DNA of 64,000 nucleotides. It comes from VRUE01 sp035712345. Lineage in GTDB: Bacteria > Actinomycetota > Thermoleophilia > Solirubrobacterales > 70-9. The stretch covers positions 11,154 through 75,153 of the forward strand of contig DASTAY010000026.1 of NCBI GenBank assembly GCA_035712345.1, given 5' to 3'. Both the position numbers and the translations under genes were made by a program. The notes beneath the pieces were generated by a model. That model made no database searches and was not told the origin of the DNA. It saw only the letters and a list, made by a program, of their open reading frames with translations. Positions 18,135-27,800 of this stretch are shown here, piece after piece. Every line of letters starts with the position of its first letter. Positions within the stretch are counted from its first letter, which is position 1.

Positions 18135-18374
18135 ATGAGAATGCGCCAAAGCATCAACCAGTTCGAGGTCGCCTTCGAGCAGGAGACGACCTTGGAGCGT
18201 CGCCGACGCGAGCAGCTGCGTCGCCGCGCCGCCCACCGCTCGCGCGAGCGGCGCATGACGCGCAACGAGCAACACGGCAAAGTGCGTTTCAGCGTGCTCG
18301 CGGTCTGTCTGACCGCGACCGTGATCGTCGTGGTCGTCGCGATGTTCGAGGCCCTCTCCTTCTTGATGGCCTGA
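18135..18374 (+). CDS. Small single-span membrane protein, hypothetical
   Basis: 79 residues from ATG 18135. An Arg/Glu/Gln-rich N-terminal half ('ERRRREQLRRRAAHRSRERR') is followed by one transmembrane helix ('VLAVCLTATVIVVVVAMFEA') and a very short tail, giving a type II or tail-anchored topology with a highly charged cytosolic part. No family recognised. The charged segment could bind nucleic acid or acidic lipids. The gene stands alone between the nuclease and the 195-residue protein, in the same orientation. Confidence 0.6.
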   Translation: MRMRQSINQFEVAFEQETTLERRRREQLRRRAAHRSRERRMTRNEQHGKVRFSVLAVCLTATVIVVVVAMFEALSFLMA

Positions 18375-18429
18375 GCCGACGGCCGTGACTCCGCGAACCG
18401 CAGCCCAGGTTGAATAGACTCGCGCGCCG

Positions 18430-19017
18430 ATGGCACGACGCTCGCTGAAGCCACAGCTGAACCAGATCCGCGCCTGGGTGCGCCAGGGTCGAACCGACGC
18501 CTGGATCGCCCACCAGCTCGAGATCTCCGCCTCGGAGCTGCGTGAGTTCCGCAAGCAGCACGACCTCACGCCCGACGGTGACGAGGGTGGCGCCGAGGTC
18601 GACCTGCGCGATGAGATCGAGGCCGAGGTCGAGGCGGCGACCGCCGAAGAGGAGGCCGAGGAGGAGGAGCTTCAGGGCGAGGAGGGCGACGCCGAAGGCG
18701 ACGAGGAGAAGCCCGCGCGCAAAGCGCGCAAACCCGAGGGTGACGACGACGATGAAGAGGGCGGGGCGCCGAAACCACGGCGCCGGCGGCGGCGCGGGCG
18801 CCGCGGCGGGCGCGGGCGCCGCAAAGAGATCGAGGCGACCTTCGACCACGGCGAGCGCGACGGCTACGGCCTCTGGCTCGACGCGGCGGTCAAGGACAAC
18901 CCGGTCTACACCGAGCACTGGGCAGGCAAGCGCGAGGTCACGGTCCGCATCGACGCCGACCAGATCGTCATCCGCCGGGCGGGCGAGAGTTCCGCCGAGT
19001 CGGACGACAGCGACTGA
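18430..19017 (+). CDS. Hypothetical protein with HTH-like N-terminus, acidic and Arg/Gly-rich segments
   Basis: 195 residues from ATG 18430. Residues 1-45 look like a small helix-turn-helix ('QGRTDAWIAHQLEISASELR'). Residues ~50-105 are very acidic (Glu/Asp runs), ~110-135 are Arg/Gly-rich ('PRRRRRRGRRGGRGRRK'), and ~136-185 form a short folded domain ('EATFDHGERDGYGLWLDAAV', 'VTVRIDADQIVIRR'). The arrangement suggests a nucleic-acid-associated protein whose basic segment can be shielded by the acidic one; this is inferred. Its stop directly precedes the convergent 107-residue gene. Confidence 0.7.
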   Translation: MARRSLKPQLNQIRAWVRQGRTDAWIAHQLEISASELREFRKQHDLTPDGDEGGAEVDLRDEIEAEVEAATAEEEAEEEELQGEEGDAEGDEEKPARKARKPEGDDDDEEGGAPKPRRRRRRGRRGGRGRRKEIEATFDHGERDGYGLWLDAAVKDNPVYTEHWAGKREVTVRIDADQIVIRRAGESSAESDDSD

Positions 19018-19341
19018 TCAGACGGGCAGTCGCCGGCCGCCGGCGAAGTCGGTGGCCCCCCGGAGGTAGAGCCAGAAGGCTGCGTCGGCGAGGGATTGGC
19101 CGTCAGCGGCGAGTCCCGGGGCGGCGTCGGTGGCTACTTGGAGGCACCAGTCGGTGCCGCGGCCGTAGAGGTCCGCCAGCTCGGCGGCGGAGAAGGTGGG
19201 GCCGATGCGGCGGCGCAGCTCGTCCTGGATCGCGGCGACGACTCGGTCTGCCTGGCGCCGCTCGCGGGGAGCGTCGATAGCCCGCAGCGCCCGCAGCCCC
19301 TCCTCCCACTGGAACAGCGCGTTCTCGAGCGGATAGCCCAC
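19018..19341 (-). CDS. Hypothetical 107-residue protein
   Basis: The likely start is GTG 19341, 11 bp downstream of the glycosyltransferase stop and preceded by CTGAGG. A longer frame to 19455 would overlap that gene. The helical sequence contains 'YPLENALFQWEEGLRALRA', 'VVAAIQDELRRRIGPTFSAA', 'ELADLYGRGTDWCLQVATDA' and a C-terminal 'DAAFWLYLRGATDFAGGRR'. No signal peptide or metal motif is obvious, and no family is recognised. Co-transcription with the glycosyltransferase, FtsB and enolase genes upstream is likely. Confidence 0.65.
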   Translation of the reverse strand: MGYPLENALFQWEEGLRALRAIDAPRERRQADRVVAAIQDELRRRIGPTFSAAELADLYGRGTDWCLQVATDAAPGLAADGQSLADAAFWLYLRGATDFAGGRRLPV

Positions 19342-19351
19342 CTGCCTCAGG

Positions 19352-21634
19352 TTAGCGAGCGGGTTGCTGGGGGATTTCGTGGAGCGGGGCGTTCGCTTGG
19401 CCGCAGTCAGCCGGCTCGAGCGGGCCGTGGACCCTCCAGACCGTGACCGGGCCACTGCGCAGGACCGGCGTCACCGCCCGCTCGCCGCGCAGCCAACGCG
19501 CCTCGGGGGAGGTGACGGGCCTGCCGGGATCGATGAAGTCGAGCAGCGGGCTGGTGACCAGATAATCGAGGTCGGCTTCGTTGACGGCGGCGCGGAACGC
19601 GGCGCAGGTGGGAATCGCGTTGAACGCCCCGTGCGGGCCCTTGACGCCGAGGTAGCGAACGCGATTGGAGAGGTCGGTCCCATAGAAGCCGTACTCGAGG
19701 AAGCCGGCGGTGGTGCCGGCCAGGCCGATACGCGCGTCGCCGACACCGCGTGCCCAGCGGTAAGCGGCGTCGAGGTGCATTCCCGGGATGCTCGCTTCGG
19801 GGTCGGTGTTGGCGAAACGGTCGCGCAGGTAGTCGCGCTGGACCGGATAGCCGATCGCGACGACGACGACGGCCAGGGCAACGAAGCCACCGGCCACCGC
19901 CACGCGCGGCACGCCGCGGTAACGGGCGAAGAGCAGCGCGGCCGGAATCAGGACGACGAGCAGAGCGATGAGCCAGGCGAAGAGGCGGTCGGGGTCGCGC
20001 AGGGCGGCGTCGGAGCGGTTGGTGGCGACCAGGAGCAGGAGCAGGCCGGCCATGAGGCACCAATCCCAGATGGACCATGCGCCCTGGCCGCGGGTCCTGG
20101 CGTGGGGCGAGGGCCACAAGCGGTAAAGCGCAGCCGGCAGCAGCGTCAGGCCGGCCAGGAGAGCTGGGATGGCGTAGCGGATATTGATGCCGAAGCCGGT
20201 GGGGGCGCCGTCGGCGCCGGCGGCGCTGAGGGGGGTGAAGACGTAGGCGACCATCCCGACCAGGGCGACGGCGCCCATCCAGCGCAGGGCCCTCGGCCGA
20301 CCCCAGACGACAGCCACACAGGCACCCGCGATCGCAGCGAGGATGACCAGCGGCCAGAGGGCGCCGAAGGCCTGGTGCAGTCCGGGGTCGAAGTAGTCGC
20401 GCCAGACGCCGGTGTCGGTGACGTAATGGGCGATCGAGAAGTCAGGGCGGCCTTCCTGCAGCCGCTCCGGGTGCGGCAGCGAGACCGGCCCGAGGTGCTC
20501 CAGCTGGGGCAGGGGATTACCCACGATCACGAGGTTGCGCAGGTACCAGTAGCCGCCACCGGCCAGGGCAGCGGCGAACCACCAGCCGGACGCGGCCCAG
20601 CGACGGCCTTTGGGCGCCAGGACGATCACGGCAACGGTCAATGCCGCCGCCATCGCCACCGCGGTCGACTTGGTGCCGACGGCCAGCCCGGTCGCAAGCC
20701 CGGCGACAGCCAGGGGCCAACCGGGCTTTCGTTCCGCATTGACCAGAATCGCGATCGCCGCCAGGAGAAGAGCAGCGGCCATCAGATCGTTCTTCGCGGC
20801 CCCCGGCTCCCGCACGACCAGCGTGTGGCACTCCAGGAGGACCGCAGCTGCAACCGTCGTCAAGGGGGCACGGCCGTAAGGCCTGCCGATGCACCAAGCA
20901 GCCAGGAAGGCGAGCGCCAACCAGCCGAAGTTGAGGAACAGGCTCAGCGTATCCCGCCCCGTCAGCAGGATCCCCACGCCATGCAGCAGCTCCGAGTTCT
21001 GCGGATAGAACCAATTCGTGAAGACCGTCTCGGTGTAATGGCTCCCCGTCACCGAGTGGCTATGCGCCATTTCAACCGCAAACGGCAGGTGGTACCAAAG
21101 AGAATCGAAGTTGAAGATCCCCCGATTGAGCGCGTCCTTGGCCGTCAGGCCCCAGTGAGCAAAGACCAGGGCAACCACGCCAACGGCGATGAGCTCCGGC
21201 AACCACGCCTGGGCCTTTGCGGCAAATCCCGCTCGGCCCGCGGGTCCTGTCGCGGGAGAGGGGTGCCGGGCAAGCGCTGGGTTTTTCGCCTGAGGGGAGC
21301 GCGGCCGTCCGAGAGCCGAGTAGGGGCGAAAAACAGGACGCCGCGCAGGCCCGACACCCCTCTCCCACGCCACCCGCGGGAGGAGCGGGACTGCTGCCGC
21401 AACGAGAGCCGCTAGGGCGACAAGCGTCCCCGCGTACAGGAGGTTGACGAGGCCAAGCAGCTCAGAGAGCCAGATCAGCAGGGCGATCCCGACGATCGCC
21501 TCTACGAGCCGCGCAGGCGCCCCCTCCCACGTCGGCAGCAGCCAGCGCCGCAGGCCGAACGCCGAGAATCCCAGCGAGAGGCCCAGGACGACCAGCAGGG
21601 CGGCGCTGAGGACGTAGGAGCCGGCGCTAACCAC
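19352..21634 (-). CDS. Polytopic membrane glycosyltransferase-like protein (GT39/ArnT type)
   Basis: 760 residues from GTG 21634, with about 12 hydrophobic segments. After the second to third segment a large loop carries 'FNFDSLWYHLPFAVEMAHSH', resembling the Asp-containing first periplasmic loop of GT-C enzymes, which use polyprenyl-phosphate sugars. A soluble C-terminal region (~600-760) contains 'VGDARIGLAGTTAGFLEYGF'. It probably modifies lipids, glycans or proteins at the outer face. Residues ~85-135, rich in Arg/Pro/Ala, are encoded by a ~144-bp inverted-repeat element (21237-21380) inserted in frame between membrane segments. It lies 24 bp downstream of the FtsB/DivIC gene. Confidence 0.7.
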   Translation of the reverse strand: MVSAGSYVLSAALLVVLGLSLGFSAFGLRRWLLPTWEGAPARLVEAIVGIALLIWLSELLGLVNLLYAGTLVALAALVAAAVPLLPRVAWERGVGPARRPVFRPYSALGRPRSPQAKNPALARHPSPATGPAGRAGFAAKAQAWLPELIAVGVVALVFAHWGLTAKDALNRGIFNFDSLWYHLPFAVEMAHSHSVTGSHYTETVFTNWFYPQNSELLHGVGILLTGRDTLSLFLNFGWLALAFLAAWCIGRPYGRAPLTTVAAAVLLECHTLVVREPGAAKNDLMAAALLLAAIAILVNAERKPGWPLAVAGLATGLAVGTKSTAVAMAAALTVAVIVLAPKGRRWAASGWWFAAALAGGGYWYLRNLVIVGNPLPQLEHLGPVSLPHPERLQEGRPDFSIAHYVTDTGVWRDYFDPGLHQAFGALWPLVILAAIAGACVAVVWGRPRALRWMGAVALVGMVAYVFTPLSAAGADGAPTGFGINIRYAIPALLAGLTLLPAALYRLWPSPHARTRGQGAWSIWDWCLMAGLLLLLVATNRSDAALRDPDRLFAWLIALLVVLIPAALLFARYRGVPRVAVAGGFVALAVVVVAIGYPVQRDYLRDRFANTDPEASIPGMHLDAAYRWARGVGDARIGLAGTTAGFLEYGFYGTDLSNRVRYLGVKGPHGAFNAIPTCAAFRAAVNEADLDYLVTSPLLDFIDPGRPVTSPEARWLRGERAVTPVLRSGPVTVWRVHGPLEPADCGQANAPLHEIPQQPAR
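21237..21380. repeat. Long inverted-repeat element, family 1 copy 1 (inside the glycosyltransferase gene)
   Basis: Nested arms pair: 21237-21245 with 21372-21380 (9 bp, perfect), 21254-21271 with 21349-21366 (18 bp, one mismatch), and 21281-21290 with 21325-21334 (10 bp, perfect). The sequence is homologous to the element at 37472-37607, sharing CGGGTCCTGTCG and GCTGGGTTTTTCGC blocks, but the stem sequences differ. Confidence 0.85.
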
Positions 21635-21658
21635 CGGCGCCCCCCGGGCGAGGGATCG

Positions 21659-22036
21659 CTAGCCCGAGCCCTTCAGCCCGTGGACGACGATCGGCGTCTC
21701 TCCTTCGGCGACCATGCCCTGAGCGCGGGCGCGGCGGTCGATCACCATCGGGTCGTCCGCCGTCTGGATGCGGTGATGAAGACGCTTGTTTTCGCGCAGC
21801 ATTTCGTGGAACTCGGCTTTGGCCGCGGTCGTCGCGGTGTAGGTCTTGACGAAGTCGATCGCCGGGTTGAGGTAGGAGTAGAGCACCGCGGCGAGCACCA
21901 GCGTCAGGGCGATCCGGCCTACCCGGTCCCAGCGAACCCGGCTGCCGCCGCGGCGTGGCCCCGGCCTGCGCCGGGCCGCCGGGCGTCGTTTCGGCCGTGA
22001 GCTCGTCCTGCGGGCCGGCCGTGAGCGGGTCGCCAT
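21659..22036 (-). CDS. FtsB/DivIC-like septum formation initiator
   Basis: 125 residues from ATG 22036. A basic Arg/Pro-rich cytoplasmic N-terminus (~1-40) precedes one transmembrane helix ('RIALTLVLAAVLYSYLNPAI'), a short coiled coil ('AAKAEFHEMLRENKRLHHRI') and a C-terminal 'IDRRARAQGMVAEGETPIVV', the typical end of the DivIC/FtsB family. It acts in the divisome with FtsL/FtsQ at mid-cell. It follows enolase directly, the same order seen in many actinobacteria (eno then divIC), which supports the assignment. Confidence 0.85.
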   Translation of the reverse strand: MATRSRPARRTSSRPKRRPAARRRPGPRRGGSRVRWDRVGRIALTLVLAAVLYSYLNPAIDFVKTYTATTAAKAEFHEMLRENKRLHHRIQTADDPMVIDRRARAQGMVAEGETPIVVHGLKGSG

Positions 22037-22073
22037 ACCGGCAGCTACGCTGCCGGGCGCCGCATTCCTTCAT

Positions 22074-23369
<1,296 letters not shown>

Positions 23370-23387
23370 GGGCGCGCCAGTCTAGCG

Positions 23388-23520
23388 ATGGCGCGCGTGG
23401 CCAAGCAGGTCAAGGACGCAGGGAGCGTGGCGTGCTCTGCACGCGAGCGACCGAGGAACTCGCGCTGCGCGCTCGCACCGCTCCCTTCGGTCGCTGGATG
23501 CGCCGCGCCACGCGCGTCAT
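23388..23520. repeat. Inverted-arm repeat, family 2 copy A
   Basis: A ~50-bp conserved core (23401-23450) contains the hairpin GCGTGC-TCT-GCACGC. It is flanked by arms 23388-23400 and 23508-23520, which pair over 13 bp with one mismatch. The right arm includes the stop codon of the parvulin gene (TCA, 23517-23519). Cores of the same family lie at 37646-37695 and 56856-56902. Confidence 0.8.
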
Positions 23521-24869
23521 TCGCCTTCGGCCGGGGGCGCTTCGGTGGGAGGCACCGCGCCTTCAGGCAGGCCTTCCAGGCCGGCGGCGGCTTCTTCTTT
23601 TTCTTCTCCGCCCGGATGCGGACGCTGCGGCAGCGGTTTTCCCTTCGGTTCGAGCGGGGTCACCGTCCCGGGCAGGGCCGGGGTCAGCTGGAAGACCGGC
23701 GCCGGGCAGGCTTCCGGCCGACCGCCTTTCGGGTTCGCTTCGAAGCAAGCTTCAGGCGCGGTCGACGGATGGCCGCTGCCCTTGAAGTTGGCGCAGCGTT
23801 CGATCACGTAGCCGGGAGCGCAGAAGGTCCGACCGGTCCAGTCGATCGCGAACTGGGCCAGATAGTTGGTGAAGTATTCCTGTTCGAGCCGCTGCGCCAG
23901 CGTAGCCTGGATCTGGCTTTCGACGGTTTTGAATTCCTGCACGCTTTCCGGCGTCGAGTTGACGACTTCGAACACGGTGTAGCCGCGTTTGGCCTTGACA
24001 GGTCCTTCGACCTGACCTTCGGGCGTTGCGAAGACCGCCGCGTTCAGCGGTTCTTCGAGGATCCCTTCCTGCAGGCCTTTCTGCAGGCCGCCGCTTTCTT
24101 TGGTGGTCGGATCTTCCGAGTACTTCTTGGCGACGGCTTTCCAGTTCTTCGCCGAATTGTCTTTGGTCAGCGCGGCCTTGGCTTCTTCGGCTTTCTTGTT
24201 GTCTTTGTTGACGACCAAACGCACGTCACGGCTCGGTTTCTGCGTGAATTGGGTCGCCTTCGCCGCTTCGTAGTAGTCCTTTACTTCGCTCTGGCTGGGC
24301 GTCGGCGCTTTTTCTTTCAGCTTTTCCTGCAGTTTGCCGCTGAGTACCTGGATCTTCACCCGGTTGTTGATGTCTTCAGCCGTGTAGTGCGATTCCTTGA
24401 GGAATTTCTTGAATTCGGCTTCCGATTTGAAGCTTTCTTTCTTGATTTTCTTCAGTTCCTTGGCGATTTCCTGTTCGCTGACCTCGATGCCCCATTCAGC
24501 AGCCAAGCCCTGAATCCAGATCCCTTCGAGGGCGAATTTCTCCGCCGCTTCCTTCGCTTCCTCGTATTTCGGTTCGCCGGGCTTCGGCGCTTTTTTCAGA
24601 CCTTCGCCAGCCGTGGTGATTTCGATCGCGTGGGCGATATCGGCGGCGCTGACGTGGCCGACTTCGCCGGGCACGTCCTGGACCAGGATCGCGTCGCCGG
24701 AGGGGACGCTCGGGCTGCCGACGCCCTCGGCGATCGCGACGACGACGAAGAGGACGATGAATGCGGCGCCGAAGACGAGGAGCCCGAAGCGGCGCGCGGC
24801 CGCGGGACCGGGGGCTTTGCCGCCCCCGCCCTTGCCAGTCGTCCCTTTCCTACCCTGGTCCGGACTCAC
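23517..24869 (-). CDS. Parvulin-type peptidyl-prolyl isomerase / foldase (SurA/PrsA-like)
   Basis: 450 residues from GTG 24869, overlapping the Mfd stop (GTGA). Residues ~22-45 form a membrane anchor ('FGLLVFGAAFIVLFVVVAIA'). A SurA-N-like helical domain follows ('EKFALEGIWIQGLAAEWGIE', 'IAKELKKIKKESFKSEAEFK'), then a parvulin domain ('KKYSEDPTTKESGGLQKGLQ', 'NAAVFATPEGQVEGPVKAKR', 'GYTVFEVVNSTPE'), and finally a Cys-containing region and a Pro/Glu tail. It is predicted to assist folding of secreted proteins at the outer membrane face. Glu/Lys codons are unusually often GAA/AAA compared with the neighbouring eno and mfd genes. Confidence 0.85.
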   Translation of the reverse strand: MSPDQGRKGTTGKGGGGKAPGPAAARRFGLLVFGAAFIVLFVVVAIAEGVGSPSVPSGDAILVQDVPGEVGHVSAADIAHAIEITTAGEGLKKAPKPGEPKYEEAKEAAEKFALEGIWIQGLAAEWGIEVSEQEIAKELKKIKKESFKSEAEFKKFLKESHYTAEDINNRVKIQVLSGKLQEKLKEKAPTPSQSEVKDYYEAAKATQFTQKPSRDVRLVVNKDNKKAEEAKAALTKDNSAKNWKAVAKKYSEDPTTKESGGLQKGLQEGILEEPLNAAVFATPEGQVEGPVKAKRGYTVFEVVNSTPESVQEFKTVESQIQATLAQRLEQEYFTNYLAQFAIDWTGRTFCAPGYVIERCANFKGSGHPSTAPEACFEANPKGGRPEACPAPVFQLTPALPGTVTPLEPKGKPLPQRPHPGGEEKEEAAAGLEGLPEGAVPPTEAPPAEGE

Positions 24870-27800
24870 GAAGCCGGAAGCATATCTTTTTCGACCATTG
24901 ACGAGCGGCCGGCTTCGCGCAACGCCCCCGCCATCGCCAGCACCGCGCCCAACCGCGCCTCCGGCTCCTCGGGCACCCGCACCGAGGCGGTTCTCTCCCG
25001 CCACTCGTACAGCGCCCCCTCGACCCGCTCGCTGAGCGCGCCCGCCCCCTCCGAGTCGAGCTCGACGCCGACCACGCTGAGCCGCCCGCCGCGCAGCTCG
25101 ACGCTGCTCGCCCCGGCCAGGCGCAGTTCGATCCGCGCCCGCTGCAACGCCAACAGGTTCTCCGCCTCGCGCGGCGGCTGGCCGAAGCGGTCGCCCATCT
25201 CGTCGCGGATCGCGCGCAGGTCCCCCGGGGCGCGCGCGGCGACGATCCGGCGGTGGATGTCGATCTTCGCCGCCTCGAAGGGGATGAACGAGGCAGGCAG
25301 GTAGGCGTCGACGGGCACGTCGAAGCGCAGCGGCTCCGGCGCCTCGCCCGCCCCCTCACCGGCCGCGGCCGCCTCGGCCACCGCCTCGTCGATCATCTGG
25401 CAGTAGAGCTCGAAGCCGACGGCGGCGACGTGGCCCGACTGCTCGTCGCCGAGCAGATCGCCGGCGCCGCGGATGTCGAGGTCGCGCATCGCGATCTTGA
25501 AGCCGGAGCCGAGCTCGGTGTGGTCGGCCAGGGTCGAGAGTCGCGCCGCGGCGTCCTCGGTCAGCGCCTCGGCCGACGGGTAGAGCAGATAGGCGAAGGC
25601 GCGCTCGCGCGAGCGCCCCACCCGGCCGCGGATCTGGTAGGCCTGGGCCAGCCCGAGCCGGTCGGCGCGCTCGACGATCAGCGTGTTGGCGGTCGGGATG
25701 TCGAGCCCCGACTCGATGATCGTCGTCGTCACCAGCACGTCGGCCTCGCCGCGCAGGAAGCCCATCATCGCCTTCTCCAACTGGGCCTCGTCCATCTGCC
25801 CGTGCGCTTCGAGCACCCGTGCCTTCGGCGCCAGGCCGCGGATCTGCTCGACCGTCTCGGGCAGGCTCTCGATCCGGTTGTGGAGGAAGAAGGCCTGGCC
25901 GCCGCGCTCGAGCTCGCGCTCGATCGCCTTGCGCACGAGGTCCTCGTCGTAGGGGCCGACGTAGGTGCGGACCGGGCGGCGACCCTCCGGCGGGGTCTCG
26001 ATCGTCGAGATGTCGCGCAGCCCGGCGAGGCTCATCTGCAGGGTGCGAGGAATCGGCGTCGCCGAGAGCGCCAGCACGTCGACCTTCAGCTTCAGCTGGC
26101 GCAGCAGCTCCTTCTGCTTGACCCCGAAGCGCTGCTCCTCGTCGACGATCAGCAGGCCGAGGTCCTTGGCGCGGACGTCGCGTGAGAGCAGCCGGTGGGT
26201 GCCGATCAGGGCGTCGACCTCGCCCGCCTCGAAGCGCTTCAGCACCTCTTTGACCTCGGCCGGCTTGCGCAGGCGCGAGACCCAGTCGAGCGTGAAGGGC
26301 AGGTCGGCGAGGCGCTCGCGGAAGGTGCCGAAGTGCTGCTGGGCGAGGATCGTGGTCGGCGCCAGCATCATCACCTGCTTGCCGTCGGAAGCGGCCTTGA
26401 CGGCTGCCCGCAGCGCCACCTCGGTCTTGCCAAAGCCGACGTCGCCGCAGACGAGGCGGTCCATCGGCTGCTCGGATTCCATGTCGCCCTTGACCGCCTC
26501 GATCGCCTCCAGCTGATCGGCGGTCTCGCGGTAGGGGAACGCCGTCTCCATCGCGATCTGCCACTCGCCGTCGGGCGGAAAGGGATGGCCCTTGCGAGTG
26601 CGCCGCTCGGCATAGAGGTTGAGCAGCTCGCCCGCCAGCACGCCGGCCGCCTTTCGGGCGCGGGCCTTCATGTTCTGCCAGCGCTTGCCGCTCAGCGCCG
26701 AGAGGGTGGGCTCGGCCCCGGCGCCGGCATAGCGGCTCAGCTTCGCCAGCTGGTCGGTGGGAACGTAGACGCGATCCTCGCCCTTGTATTCGAGGTAGAG
26801 GTAGTCGCGGCTGATGCCGCCGACCTCGCGCGTCTCGAAGCCGGCGAAGCGGGCGACGCCGTGGTCCTCGTGGACGACGTAGTCGCCGACCCGCAGATCG
26901 CTGAAGGCGAGCCGGCCGCGACCGGAGCCGGGAGCGCGCTCCTCGGCGCGGCGGCGCCGGTGAACGAGGCGGCGGAAGGGGTAAACGGCGAGGCGCAGCT
27001 CGGGGCTGACGAAGCCCTCGCGCAGGCGCGCCTCGGCGAAGGCCAGGCCCGGATCGGGCGAGAGGCGGCCGCCGTCGAGCAGCGTGGCGTCGAGGCGGTC
27101 GAGCCCGTAGCGCGAGCGCTCGGCCTCGCCGCGGTTGTCGAAGGCGACGACGGTGCGGTAGCCGGAGCGGACCAGCTTCTCCAGCTCTCCCTCGGCCTCC
27201 TTGACGCTGCGCGCGGGCGACTCGGCGCGCGAGGCGCGGAAGGCGGCCTCGTCGTCCTCGCCGGCGCCGGCGACCGCGAGCACGGCGCGGGCGGCGAGCG
27301 GCGCCGCCACGTCGACGTAGAGGTGGCGGGCGTCGTCGGCGTGCATCGCCGCGGTCGCGTCCTCCCAATGGTCGCGCAGGGCAGGCTCGATCTCCTCGGC
27401 GGCGGCGAGGATCACCGCCGCCTCCTCGGGGACGAGGTCGAGCGGCGGCCCGAAGTGCTCCAGCGGCAAGACCTCGGCGGCGCTCGACGCCTCCCTGCCG
27501 TCCTCGGCGGCCTCCATCGCCGCCAGCTCGGCCATTTCGCGGTGCTCGGCGTCGAGCTCGGCGGCGGGCGCCAGCTCGACCCGCTCGGCCTCGCCGAGCG
27601 AGCGCTGGGTGAAGGTCGAGAACCAGCGCATCGACTCGATCTCGTCGCCGAAGAGCTCGATCCTCACCGCCCGCTCCTCGGTCGCCGGATAGACGTCGAG
27701 GATGCCGCCGCGAACGGCGAACTGGCCGCGCTCCTCGACCTGCTCGACGCGCTGGTAGCCCGCCGCGACGAGGTCCCGCGCGGCGGTGTCGAGCTCGATC

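Noticed and set aside
23400..23460. Conserved peptide 'KDAGSVACSARER' read from two copies of the family 2 core
   Set aside because: The reading has no start codon, lies on the strand opposite the adjacent genes, and is explained by the conserved hairpin core. The third copy does not keep the peptide.
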